In this document: positions 24,760 through 33,021 of the stretch, piece after piece
How positions within the stretch are numbered: the first letter of the stretch is position 1
How the letters are laid out: every line of letters begins with the position of its first letter
DNA from: Colicola sp016286205
Lineage (GTDB): Bacteria > Bacteroidota > Bacteroidia > Bacteroidales > Paludibacteraceae
Assembly (NCBI GenBank): GCA_016286205.1
Contig: JAEESF010000003.1
Span: 62,001 to 126,000 of the forward strand
DNA: 64,000 nucleotides
Direction: 5' to 3'
The notes under the pieces: generated by a model
What the model was told of the DNA's origin: nothing
What the model saw: only the letters and a program-made list of their open reading frames with translations
Database searches by the model: none
Position numbers and translations under genes: made by a program

Positions 24760-26541
24760 ATGTGTTTCAGATCTCGTAAGATTCTAGTGAATGCTGAGTC
24801 GCAACAAGCACCTCAGCGTCGTAAAATTGGCTGTTTGGGTGGATGCCTAATTTTCTTTGCCGTGTATTTCCTTTGTAGTGCCTTGCTTGGCTGGCTGATG
24901 GGAGATATGCTTGGTTCATCTAGTGTAGAACTCAAAGAAAAAACAGTCTATCGCTTGCAACTCAAGGGAAATCTTGTTGAACAGGCTCAAGAGGAAGATC
25001 CGTTTAGCTCCTTGCTCGGACAAATGCCATACGGCAATTATGCATCCGAAGAGACTGTTGGTCTAGACCAGATACTGAGCAATATTCGTTTGGCGAAAAC
25101 CGACGAACGTATCATGGGTATATGGTTAGATGGAGCAGAGATGGCGGTCGCACCGGCTAGCGCGAAAGCTATTCGTGACGCGCTGCTCGATTTCAAGCAA
25201 AGCGGCAAGTGGATCATTGCATCCGCTAAGGATTATGGACAAACCAACTATTACATCGTTTCTGTTGCTGATCGTATCTGTATGGATCCGACAGGAGCGG
25301 TCAATTGGAATGGTTTGACAGCGCAGAAGATGTATTTCACTCGTATCTTTGAGAAAATCGGTGTCGAAATGCAGATTTTAAAAGTAGGTACCTTCAAATC
25401 AGCCGTTGAACCATATTTCCGCACAAGTATGTCCGATGCCGATCGTCTCCAAACTCAGCAGTACCTCACTGGTATTTGGGATGAATACAAGGCAGCCGTT
25501 GGCACTTCACGCAAATTGTCAGTCGATCAACTCGATGCACTGGCTGACCGCTACATGGGCTTGCAACCGGCTGAGGCACAGGTGGAAGCCGGTTTGGTGG
25601 ATACGCTGATCTATCAACAGGATATGGATTCCTTGTTGCGTATTTATACTGGGACCAAGGATTATCATCTACTGACTACCGGTAAACTGGCACAAGTGAA
25701 ACGTCCTGAGTCGAAAGCCAAAGACAAGATTGCCGTGCTTTATCTGGAAGGAGCGATCACTGAGGATGGGAACGATGGCATCGTTAGCAATGACGTGGTA
25801 AAACAGATGAAGAAAATCAGCAAAGATGACGATATTAAGGCCGTTGTCCTCCGCGTCAATAGCCCTGGTGGTTCGGCAGATGCCAGTGAGCAAATCTGGC
25901 GTGCTACGCAGAAACTGAAAGAAAAAGGTCTGCCTGTTGTTGTTTCGATGGGCGATTATGCTGCATCTGGTGGCTATTATATCTCTTGCGGAGCGGATTA
26001 TATTTTCGCAGAACCGACTACGATTACAGGTTCCATCGGTATTTTTGGTACGATACCTAATGTGGCCAAACTGCGCGAAAAGGTTGGCTTGGATATCGAT
26101 GGTATCAGCACCAACAAGAATTCCGGACTTGAGGCAAACATGATTTACAGAGGAATGAATCCGGAAGAGCATCAACTGATGCAAACGATGATAGAGCGCG
26201 GTTACGATTTGTTCACGGGCCGTTGTGCTGAAGGTCGCAAGGTAGAGCAGAATTACATCAAATCCATCGGTGAAGGTCGTGTTTGGTTGGGAGACAAAGC
26301 CAAAGAACTGGGGTTGGTTGACCAGTTAGGCAATATTGACAATGCCATTGAGAAAGCGGCAGAGTTGGCCGAACTGGAGGCCTATCAGATGACTTACTAT
26401 CCAGAGGTAAAAGATCCGATGGAGGAATTGCTGAAAATGTTTGACAATACCACTGACGAGGAGCGACTGTTGCTCAAGGTACGTGAGTTCTGTTCTCAAC
26501 CGCGTATTATGGCCTTGATGCCTGAAGTAACGATTCAATAA
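24760..26541 (+). CDS. sppA: Signal peptide peptidase SppA, 67K type
   Basis: Inner-membrane serine protease that degrades cleaved signal peptides and acts in envelope stress. 593 aa, the long tandem form: one transmembrane segment at about 24-48, an N-terminal domain with the general-base Lys213 (GTFKSAVEPYF), and a C-terminal domain with the nucleophile Ser403 (DYAASGGYYISCGAD). The two catalytic residues in separate halves match E. coli SppA. It follows rnhB by 14 bp and precedes lpxK by 15 bp. Confidence 0.95.
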   Translation: MCFRSRKILVNAESQQAPQRRKIGCLGGCLIFFAVYFLCSALLGWLMGDMLGSSSVELKEKTVYRLQLKGNLVEQAQEEDPFSSLLGQMPYGNYASEETVGLDQILSNIRLAKTDERIMGIWLDGAEMAVAPASAKAIRDALLDFKQSGKWIIASAKDYGQTNYYIVSVADRICMDPTGAVNWNGLTAQKMYFTRIFEKIGVEMQILKVGTFKSAVEPYFRTSMSDADRLQTQQYLTGIWDEYKAAVGTSRKLSVDQLDALADRYMGLQPAEAQVEAGLVDTLIYQQDMDSLLRIYTGTKDYHLLTTGKLAQVKRPESKAKDKIAVLYLEGAITEDGNDGIVSNDVVKQMKKISKDDDIKAVVLRVNSPGGSADASEQIWRATQKLKEKGLPVVVSMGDYAASGGYYISCGADYIFAEPTTITGSIGIFGTIPNVAKLREKVGLDIDGISTNKNSGLEANMIYRGMNPEEHQLMQTMIERGYDLFTGRCAEGRKVEQNYIKSIGEGRVWLGDKAKELGLVDQLGNIDNAIEKAAELAELEAYQMTYYPEVKDPMEELLKMFDNTTDEERLLLKVREFCSQPRIMALMPEVTIQ

Positions 26542-26556
26542 AACCCTAAGTCCCTT

Positions 26557-27579
26557 ATGTGGCGCAATATATTCTATATTCCTATCAGTTGGCTCTATAC
26601 GCTTGGCGTAGCTGTTCGTCATCAATTGTACGACCAACATCTGTTGCCTTCGCTGTCAGTCAATGTGCCTACCATCTGCGTGGGTAATCTGGCTGTAGGA
26701 GGAACAGGCAAAACGCCGATGGTGGAATATCTATTACGTTTGTTGTTGGCTAACGGATTACATCCTGCTGTCCTCTCGCGCGGCTATAAACGCAAGACGC
26801 GCGGGTTTGTGTTGGCGGATAGTCAGGCCTCGGTCTTTACCATTGGAGATGAGGCAATGCAGATTCACACCAAATTTCCTGATGTGCCTGTGGCCGTTTG
26901 CGAAAACCGCGTGCGTGGAGTGCATCTCTTGCAGAAACAGATACCTAATTTGGATGTCGTAGTGTTGGACGATGCTTTCCAACATCGTGGAATACGTTGT
27001 GGCTTGAAGATCCTTCTCACACCGTACAACAAACTGTATATTGACGACCACATGTTGCCGTGGGGTAGGTTGCGTGACCTGCCGTCACGTGCGCTAAAGG
27101 CGGATGCGATAGTGATTACCAAGTGCCAGTCTGATATCCGTCCTATTGACATGCGAGTGGTGGACAATCGTTTGCATTTGCCTACTTTCCAGTCGCTTCA
27201 TTTCACAGGGTTGAATTATTCGCCAATCGAATTGAATGGTTCGGCGCTTGTGCTGTGCGGCATAGCTCAACCGGAATATGTCTTGGAGCATGTACGCCAA
27301 CTGTGTCCAAAGGCAGAACTACTTGCATTCCCGGATCATCACACCTATAGCGATAAGGATATACATGCTATCTTGCAACGTGCCGCACGTTTCGACACAA
27401 TCGTTACTACGGAAAAAGATTACCAAAGACTGAGTACAACTATACTCCCAACGCAACTTGAGTTTATGGATAAGCGATTGGTAGTATTGCCGGTCGAGAC
27501 TATTTTCTTGACCGATCACACTATCTTCGATAAACAGATATTAACATATGTGCGAGAAAATCGCCGAATAAATTCATGA
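26557..27579 (+). CDS. lpxK: Tetraacyldisaccharide 4'-kinase
   Basis: Phosphorylates the 4' position of the lipid A precursor at the inner membrane. 340 aa. The P-loop is VGNLAVGGTGKTP (from residue 42), followed by LSRGYKRKTRGF and the DDAFQHRGIRCGL motif, with TEKDYQRL near the end. The stop overlaps the ABC exporter start by 4 bp, which suits a lipid A synthesis-export pairing. Confidence 0.96.
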   Translation: MWRNIFYIPISWLYTLGVAVRHQLYDQHLLPSLSVNVPTICVGNLAVGGTGKTPMVEYLLRLLLANGLHPAVLSRGYKRKTRGFVLADSQASVFTIGDEAMQIHTKFPDVPVAVCENRVRGVHLLQKQIPNLDVVVLDDAFQHRGIRCGLKILLTPYNKLYIDDHMLPWGRLRDLPSRALKADAIVITKCQSDIRPIDMRVVDNRLHLPTFQSLHFTGLNYSPIELNGSALVLCGIAQPEYVLEHVRQLCPKAELLAFPDHHTYSDKDIHAILQRAARFDTIVTTEKDYQRLSTTILPTQLEFMDKRLVVLPVETIFLTDHTIFDKQILTYVRENRRINS

Positions 27580-29432
27580 ATTTTCTGACTCTCATACGTC
27601 GTTTTGTACCGCCCTATAAGGGGCAGATGGCGTTGAATATTGTGTTCAACCTCTTCTCTACGGTACTTTCGCTTTTCTCGTTTGCGGCCATTATTCCTGT
27701 GCTGCGCATCTTGTTTGGCCTAACATCGGCCGATACTGTGCCAGTCGATATGAATAGTGTGAGCGGCTTGCAAGAGACCATAGCTGCTTTGCGAACCAAT
27801 ATGTACTGTTTGCTCAACGAGCAGATTGCTTTGCATGGAGCGGGATATGTCTTGCTTCTGTTGGGCCTATTCCTGGTGGCAATGACCGGTCTCAAATGTG
27901 GAACAGCTTGGTTGGCCAATTATTATATGGTGCCCATCCGCACAGGTGTTTTGCGTGATTTGCGCCAACAGTTGTACGCCAAAGTGCTTTCGTTGCCGAT
28001 GGGCTATTTCACCGAGGCGCGCCGCGGAGATGTTATCTCGCGTATGACCAACGATGTCAATGAGGTTGAGGCATCTATTATGTCGGCCTTGGATATTCTG
28101 TTCAAGGACCCGATCATGATTCTCGTTTATCTGATCACGCTATTGGTTATCTCGTGGCAGTTAACGCTCTTCGTCTTGTTGCTAATGCCTATTGCGATTT
28201 TCTTGATTGGTCGTATCGGCCGCTCGCTCAAACGAGCATCCAAACGCGGCCAAGAACAGAATGCTGAAATTCTGTCTGCCATCGATGAGACTCTGTTGGG
28301 ACTACGCGTAGTGAAGGGTTTCAATGCGCAGAGCAAACTCCAGGCTCGTTTCGTGGCGCTCATCAATGCCACGCGTGCCACGTTCAATCGCATCAACCGC
28401 CGCTACTATTTGGCTCATCCCTTGTCCGAGTTCCTTGGTACGGCACTTATTGCTATTATCCTTTGGTTCGGTGGATTGCTCATCCTAAGCGATCATGCGA
28501 CTATTGATGCCGCTACGTTCATCTACTATCTGGTTATTTTCTATTCCATCATCAATCCGGCCAAGGATCTGAGCAAAGCGGCCTATGGCATACGCCGTGG
28601 AATGGCGTCGTTGGAACGCATCGATAGTGTGCTTGAAACACAGTCGTCCATCATAGAACCCGCAAAACCTAAGGCGGTACAATTCGAAAAGGGCATCTGC
28701 TTCGATCATTTGCATTTCAGTTATCAGCCAGAGCGTGAGGTGCTAACCGATATTTGTTTGGAGATTCCTAAGGGCAAGACGATTGCTTTGGTTGGTCAGT
28801 CTGGTAGCGGAAAGACTACGTTGACCGACCTTCTGCCGCGTTTCTACGACCCGCAAAAGGGTGCTGTTCTTCTGGATGGCATCGATATTCGTTCCTTCCG
28901 CACACACGATTTGCGTGCGCTGATGGGTATCGTGTGCCAAGAGCCGATTCTCTTCAACGATACGGTCTATAACAATATCACTTTTGGAGTTGACACATCC
29001 CTGCCTGCGCCCAATGGTTTGACATGGCCTGAGGCGGTTGAGCAGGCGGCGCGCATAGCCAATGCACACGAGTTTATCGCTGATATGCCTGAGGGGTATC
29101 AGACTTGTATTGGCGACCGAGGAAGCCGTTTGTCCGGAGGTCAGCGGCAACGGTTGAGTATCGCCAGAGCCATATTGAAAAATCCGCCAATATTGGTATT
29201 GGACGAAGCTACTTCAGCACTGGATAGCGAATCTGAGCGTTTGGTGCAAGAGGCATTGGAACATCTGATGAAGGACCGCACCACACTTGTTGTGGCCCAT
29301 CGTCTGTCCACTATCCGCCATGCGGACCTGATATGCGTAATGCACGAAGGCTGCATTGTCGAACGAGGTACGCACGACGACCTTTATGCCCTTGGCGGAT
29401 ATTACACCAAATTGGTTGATATGCAACAGTAA
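27576..29432 (+). CDS. ABC transporter, MsbA-like lipid exporter
   Basis: 618 aa, a half-transporter with six transmembrane helices in the first 330 residues fused to an ATPase. Walker A GQSGSGKTTL at about 402, Q-loop CQEPILF, signature LSGGQRQRLSIARA, Walker B ILVLDEATSALDSES, and H-loop VAHRLST. It would work as a homodimer. Overlap with lpxK suggests lipid A-core flipping (MsbA role), but multidrug exporters look alike, so I leave the symbol blank. Confidence 0.9.
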   Translation: MNFLTLIRRFVPPYKGQMALNIVFNLFSTVLSLFSFAAIIPVLRILFGLTSADTVPVDMNSVSGLQETIAALRTNMYCLLNEQIALHGAGYVLLLLGLFLVAMTGLKCGTAWLANYYMVPIRTGVLRDLRQQLYAKVLSLPMGYFTEARRGDVISRMTNDVNEVEASIMSALDILFKDPIMILVYLITLLVISWQLTLFVLLLMPIAIFLIGRIGRSLKRASKRGQEQNAEILSAIDETLLGLRVVKGFNAQSKLQARFVALINATRATFNRINRRYYLAHPLSEFLGTALIAIILWFGGLLILSDHATIDAATFIYYLVIFYSIINPAKDLSKAAYGIRRGMASLERIDSVLETQSSIIEPAKPKAVQFEKGICFDHLHFSYQPEREVLTDICLEIPKGKTIALVGQSGSGKTTLTDLLPRFYDPQKGAVLLDGIDIRSFRTHDLRALMGIVCQEPILFNDTVYNNITFGVDTSLPAPNGLTWPEAVEQAARIANAHEFIADMPEGYQTCIGDRGSRLSGGQRQRLSIARAILKNPPILVLDEATSALDSESERLVQEALEHLMKDRTTLVVAHRLSTIRHADLICVMHEGCIVERGTHDDLYALGGYYTKLVDMQQ

Positions 29433-29459
29433 TCACCCATCTAAAATCTCAAGTTGCAA

Positions 29460-30536
29460 ATGCCCAAACGTGTCTTGCTTGCTATGTCGGGTGGCATCGA
29501 TTCCACCGTTAGCGCCATGCTTTTGTTAGAGCAAGGCTATGAACTGGTGGGCGTTACGTTCCGCACCTATGATAGCATCAAGGAGTCGTGTCTGGCACGC
29601 GAGAAAGGTTGCTGTTTGGTCGAATCCATCATGGAGGCCAAGCATAACGCCGAGAAGATGGGGTTTGAACATCACATAGTGGATTTTCGCGATACTTTCC
29701 GTCAATGCGTCATCGGCAATTTTATCGAAGAATATATGTCCGGCCGGACGCCTAATCCATGCGTCTTGTGCAATAGTCACATTAAGTGGGGCGAATTAGT
29801 ACGTGTAGCGGATGAATTGGGCTGCGATCTGATCGCAACGGGCCATTATGCGCGAATCCGCGAGCGTGATGGTCATCTCTATCTTTCCACTGCGGCCGAT
29901 ACTCACAAAGATCAGACTTATTTCCTCTGGATGTTGACCGAAGACCAATTGCGCCGCACTATTTTCCCGTTGGGCGAGTTGACCAAAGATCAAGTCCGCG
30001 AAATCGCTCGTCAACATGGCTATACCAAGCTCGCGGAGAAGAAAGAGAGCCAGGAGATTTGTTTCGTTACGGATAATGATTATCGCTCTTTCCTTCGTGC
30101 CAATGTGTCTGATTTCGACCAACGTGTGCGACCGGGTAATTATATCGATGCCACGGGTAAAGTGTTAGGCACCCACCAGGGATTTGCCAACTATACCATT
30201 GGCCAACGCAAGGGATTGGGCATCGCACTCGGCCAACCTGCCTATGTCACGCATATCGATGCCGAGCGCAACGAGGTAACGCTTGGCTCCAACGATGACC
30301 TCTATTCTTCCGAGCTGCGTTTTCGTGTGCCTTTCAGCCGTCCAAACGAATTGAATGGCCAAACGGTTATGGCGCGAATCCGTTATCGTTCGTTGCCGGT
30401 AGAGGCAACAATAAACGACCTAACCAATGGGGTAGGTCGTCTATCCTTCTCTGCTCCCGTTTGGGGAGTAACGCCCGGCCAGTCTGTCGTTCTTTATCAG
30501 AACGATTTAGTGCTGGGCGGCGGAATTATTCTCTAG
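29460..30536 (+). CDS. mnmA: tRNA-specific 2-thiouridylase
   Basis: Puts sulfur on U34 of tRNA-Lys, -Glu and -Gln. About 358 aa from ATG 29460; a TTG six bases upstream is the only alternative. PP-loop MSGGIDSTVS, catalytic cysteines in NPCVLCNSHIKW and KKESQEICFV, and YTIGQRKGLGI typify MnmA. The start lies 27 bp after the ABC gene. It converges with rubrerythrin, with one base between stop codons and no visible terminator. Confidence 0.97.
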   Translation: MPKRVLLAMSGGIDSTVSAMLLLEQGYELVGVTFRTYDSIKESCLAREKGCCLVESIMEAKHNAEKMGFEHHIVDFRDTFRQCVIGNFIEEYMSGRTPNPCVLCNSHIKWGELVRVADELGCDLIATGHYARIRERDGHLYLSTAADTHKDQTYFLWMLTEDQLRRTIFPLGELTKDQVREIARQHGYTKLAEKKESQEICFVTDNDYRSFLRANVSDFDQRVRPGNYIDATGKVLGTHQGFANYTIGQRKGLGIALGQPAYVTHIDAERNEVTLGSNDDLYSSELRFRVPFSRPNELNGQTVMARIRYRSLPVEATINDLTNGVGRLSFSAPVWGVTPGQSVVLYQNDLVLGGGIIL

Positions 30537-30537
30537 A

Positions 30538-31086
30538 TTATTTCTTGAAGTAGCGTTTGAATAGTCCTTCGAAGCCTTTTCCGTGACGAGCTTCATCTTT
30601 GGCCATCTCATGTACTGTGTCATGGATTGCATCCAAATTCAGCTCTTTGGCACGTTTTGCGATGCGCAGTTTGTCCTCGCAAGCGCCTGCCTCTGCCATC
30701 ATTCGTTTCTCCAGATTGGTCTTGGTGTCCCAAACTACTTCGCCTAGCAGTTCTGCAAATTTTGCGCAGTGTTCTGCTTCTTCAAATGCATATTGGCGGA
30801 AAGCAGCGGCTACTTCTGGATAACCCTCGCGGTCTGCCTGACGACTCATTGCCAGATACATTCCAACTTCAGTCGCTTCGCCCATGAAGTGTGCATTCAG
30901 GTCTTTCTTCATCTGCTCATCGGTGTCTTTTGCAACACCAATCACATGTTCACATGCGAAAGCGATTCCTGCACTTTCATCAACGATTTTCCACGTTACG
31001 ATTTGTTTGCATTGCGGGCATCTCTCTGGAGCCTCAGTCCCTTCGTGAACATAGCCACAAATAGGGCAGATAAATTTTTTTGTCAT
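30538..31086 (-). CDS. Reverse rubrerythrin (N-terminal rubredoxin domain)
   Basis: 182-aa cytosolic iron protein for reducing peroxide, common in anaerobes. Unlike classical rubrerythrin, the rubredoxin-type Fe(Cys)4 site is at the N-terminus (CPICGYVHEG, CPQCK), and the four-helix diiron domain follows, with ligands in GEATEVGMYLAM, EEAEHCAKF and DEARHGKGF. It lies 37 bp after the CYTH gene and probably shares that gene's promoter. It suggests an anaerobe exposed to some oxygen. Confidence 0.93.
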   Translation of the reverse strand: MTKKFICPICGYVHEGTEAPERCPQCKQIVTWKIVDESAGIAFACEHVIGVAKDTDEQMKKDLNAHFMGEATEVGMYLAMSRQADREGYPEVAAAFRQYAFEEAEHCAKFAELLGEVVWDTKTNLEKRMMAEAGACEDKLRIAKRAKELNLDAIHDTVHEMAKDEARHGKGFEGLFKRYFKK

Positions 31087-31123
31087 GGTGATGTTGTTTT
31101 TATGGGTTAATAATGAGGATTAT

Positions 31124-31582
31124 CTACATGTTCGAATTGTAGTATTTCGGTTGGCCTGTCACTTCTTCGCCTAACCATGCGGGGCGCTCAAACGGCTCAT
31201 CTTCGCTACCTAGTTCTAGCTCCGCCAATACTTCTCCTTTCAACTTGCCGCTGTGAAAGACATCGACTTCCCATTTTCTGCCGTTTTCGGTCGGAATAAT
31301 ATACCTTGTCTTATCAATTACGACTCCCTCACAGATTTCTAGCAGTTCGCGCGCATCTTTCTCCTCAATCTCTTTTTCCCACTCAAAGCGCGTGATGCCT
31401 GTTTGCCCGATAGATGATTTGATAGTAAGGAACGCGCGTGTGTCGCATATGCGTACGCGTATTGTGCGTTCAGGATCGCGGCTCAAATAGCCTTGAACGA
31501 TGTGGTTGCTTTTTTGCGATTCTGACAAGAAACTATCGTTTTTAACCAGAAACTTACGCTCTATTTCTCTGTTCTCTGCCAT
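31124..31582 (-). CDS. CYTH domain protein
   Basis: 152 aa from ATG 31582. The N-terminal EIERKFLV is the ExExK signature of CYTH phosphohydrolases (triphosphate tunnel enzymes); alternating charged strands such as TIRVRICDTRAFLTIK and GVVIDKTRYIIP form the tunnel. Likely a divalent-metal-dependent phosphatase for tripolyphosphate or a nucleotide. The -7 box ends 8 nt before the ATG, so the message is probably leaderless; the longer frame from 31612 starts upstream of transcription. Confidence 0.88.
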   Translation of the reverse strand: MAENREIERKFLVKNDSFLSESQKSNHIVQGYLSRDPERTIRVRICDTRAFLTIKSSIGQTGITRFEWEKEIEEKDARELLEICEGVVIDKTRYIIPTENGRKWEVDVFHSGKLKGEVLAELELGSEDEPFERPAWLGEEVTGQPKYYNSNM

Positions 31583-31589
31583 TTCGCTG

Positions 31590-31621
31590 CAAAGATAGTA
31601 CAAAAAATGCATATGTACAAA
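31590..31621 (-). promoter_or_regulatory. Promoter of the CYTH-rubrerythrin unit
   Basis: Minus strand TTTGTACATATGCA (TTTG 31618..31621), 20 bp, then TATCTTTG (31590..31597). RNA start is predicted within a few nucleotides of ATG 31582. Confidence 0.85.
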
Positions 31622-31634
31622 CTTTTCTACAAAA

Positions 31635-31773
31635 AAAATGTACTCTGATTAAGATTTTGTTCTATTTTCCCGTTGCACGAGGAATATCGAGACACTACCG
31701 AGACGATCACGAGAACATATCGAGACAAAAAAGTGTACGATTTTTAAGATTCCAAGAAAAATACAACATTCGC
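31635..31773 (+). repeat. 139-bp dispersed repeat with 11-bp array, copy 2
   Basis: Same element as 1134..1272, inverted relative to it. The 49-bp left flank is identical, the four units at 31689..31732 are GAGACACTACC, GAGACGATCAC, GAGAACATATC and GAGACAAAAAA, and the right flank differs at three places. It begins 13 bp upstream of the CYTH promoter. A CT-rich tract (31774..31830, CTCCTCCTC-like) follows. Confidence 0.9.
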
Positions 31774-31830
31774 CCTCTCTCCTCCTCCTCCTCCATCTCC
31801 TCCTCCTTCTCGCTCTTCCGTCTCATCTCC

Positions 31831-31925
31831 TTCTGGGGGGATTCGAAAAACGCAAAGCGTTACTCGTTCGAGCGGAGCGAGATAAGAACTCCCGACCGTG
31901 GGCTGAGAAGGCTCTCCTTCTCAAA
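31831..31925 (-). other. tRNA-like relic with small hairpins
   Basis: Minus strand: a hairpin GAGAAGG, AGAG, CCTTCTC, then CGGTCGGGAGTTC resembling a T arm, then inverted repeats including ACGC, TTT, GCGT, and finally TTTTCGAATCCCCCC resembling a tRNA 3' half. No cloverleaf can be drawn. It may be a broken tRNA interrupted by a palindromic insert next to tRNA-Ser, or a structured RNA of another kind. Confidence 0.3.
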
Positions 31926-31930
31926 AAAGC

Positions 31931-31970
31931 AATTAGGGGCACCCTTCCGGATGTCCCTAATTCTTTTTTT
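31931..31970 (-). terminator. Terminator after tRNA-Ser, bidirectional
   Basis: An 11-position stem (AATTAGGGGCA with TGTCCCTAATT, one G-T pair) around a 10-nt loop (31931..31962), with T runs on both strands (31963..31970 plus; 31924..31929 read as T on minus). Confidence 0.85.
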
Positions 31971-31971
31971 G

Positions 31972-32058
<87 letters not shown>

Positions 32059-32109
32059 CCGAGCATTGCTCGAAATAGTGTTCTGTGCTTAATTTCTCAA
32101 AAGCGGCTG

Positions 32110-32141
32110 CAAAATTACTACAAAAAATTCAAATGTGCAAA
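32110..32141 (-). promoter_or_regulatory. Promoter of tRNA-Ser
   Basis: Minus strand TTTGCACATTTG (TTTG 32138..32141), 20 bp, then TAATTTTG (32110..32117), about 50 bp before the tRNA 5' end. Confidence 0.87.
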
Positions 32142-32204
32142 TATTTTGGCAAAAAAATCATGCGTGCTTGCATATAAATGAGTTTTTTTTGCCAAAATAG
32201 TTGC

Positions 32205-32226
32205 CGTTCGCTCTATTTAGCGAACG
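32205..32226. other. 8-bp hairpin between small RNA and tRNA-Ser
   Basis: CGTTCGCT and AGCGAACG around a 6-nt loop. No T run follows on either strand, so termination is doubtful. The rest of 32142..32282 shows no gene or other signal to me. Confidence 0.4.
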
Positions 32227-32282
32227 TAATTTCGGGGGAATTGCACAGCAAGGCGGAGTCCGAAAGTACTACATATAGACAA

Positions 32283-32358
32283 AAGAAAAAAAAGAAGGTT
32301 GTCTCACGACAACCCAATCTTTTCATTTAACCTTAAATCTAATACCATGAAAAACACG
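32283..32358 (-). ncRNA. Small RNA of about 75 nt with own promoter and terminator
   Basis: A consensus promoter (32362..32393) is followed about 45 nt later by a perfect 7-bp hairpin (GGTTGTC, GTGA, GACAACC, 32297..32314) and a T-rich run. The RNA contains CATGGTATTAGATTTAAGG, which I recall as a sequence recurring in Bacteroidales intergenic regions, though I cannot check this. It holds a 14-codon ORF (MVLDLRLNEKIGLS) that ends in the hairpin. It could be a regulatory RNA or an attenuated leader; nothing large follows until tRNA-Ser. Confidence 0.6.
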
Positions 32359-32361
32359 GTG

Positions 32362-32393
32362 CAAAAGTACACTATTTTCTCAATATGGCCAAA
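32362..32393 (-). promoter_or_regulatory. Promoter of the small RNA
   Basis: Minus strand TTTGGCCATATTG (TTTG 32390..32393), 20 bp, then TACTTTTG (32362..32369). The -33 box lacks the usual following CA. Confidence 0.8.
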
Positions 32394-32439
32394 TATTTGT
32401 TCAAAAAAACGCCAAAAAAGAGAAAAATGCTAAATAAAT

Positions 32440-32456
32440 ATAGCAAAAATTGCTAT
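32440..32456 (-). terminator. Hairpin at the end of the cstA-usp operon
   Basis: Perfect 7-bp stem ATAGCAA/TTGCTAT with a 3-nt loop, starting 4 nt after the usp stop codon, followed on the minus strand by ATTTATTTAGCATTTTT. The stem is AT-rich, so efficiency is uncertain. Confidence 0.5.
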
Positions 32457-32460
32457 TTTG

Positions 32461-33021
32461 TCAGTCACAAAGGGAAAATAAGTCTTCACGAGGATTAACC
32501 AACATAACCGGAACTAAGGCTCGCTGAATGGCCTTTCGCTCAGGTGGACCGAACAAAATATCATCCAATCCGTAATCGCGACTAGCTGTCAAAATCAGCA
32601 AATCATGTTGAAAATCACGTTGCCGCTCGCTAGACTCTTTGATGAGCGAAAAACTGTCTTTTCGCGCTTCCACTACTTCATAACTGATAGGCTCTTTGGT
32701 TTTTTCGCTTACATGTTGAATGTGAGTGACGATGCGATTCACATTTTTTTGCGCATGAGTGCCATAGTCATGAGCCTTCAGTAATATGATGTGCGCGCCC
32801 GTTTTACGTGCCAGATAGGTGCAAATCTCTGCTTTATAGGTCTCTTCTTCTAGCATCGTAACAGGAACCAACAGTCGGCGCAGCGGTTCGATGGTCATCG
32901 TGTTGGTAACAAACACGTACGGCCTTCGTTCCTCGCGACAGTCGTCTAGTTGTTGTTGGATTGCCCGTGGACGATTCTCGCACTCTACCAACCTAATATC
33001 TTCGTTGTCATCCCAAATCAT
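32461..33021 (-). CDS. Universal stress protein family protein
   Basis: 186 aa, cytosolic. The region LLVPVTMLEEETYKAEICTY onward is a USP alpha/beta fold: IILLKAHDYG is strand 2, YEVVEARKD strand 3, DLLILTASRDYGLDD strand 4 and ALVPVMLVNP the final strand. The first 48 residues are an extra segment. The usual GSxxxS ATP loop reads LFGPPERKAIQR, so ATP binding is doubtful. Last gene of its operon, with an ATGA overlap with mltG. Confidence 0.72.
   Translation of the reverse strand: MIWDDNEDIRLVECENRPRAIQQQLDDCREERRPYVFVTNTMTIEPLRRLLVPVTMLEEETYKAEICTYLARKTGAHIILLKAHDYGTHAQKNVNRIVTHIQHVSEKTKEPISYEVVEARKDSFSLIKESSERQRDFQHDLLILTASRDYGLDDILFGPPERKAIQRALVPVMLVNPREDLFSLCD

Noticed and set aside
31635..31773. 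Insertion sequence or MITE with terminal inverted repeats
   Set aside because: No terminal inverted repeats and no target duplication could be seen at either copy.
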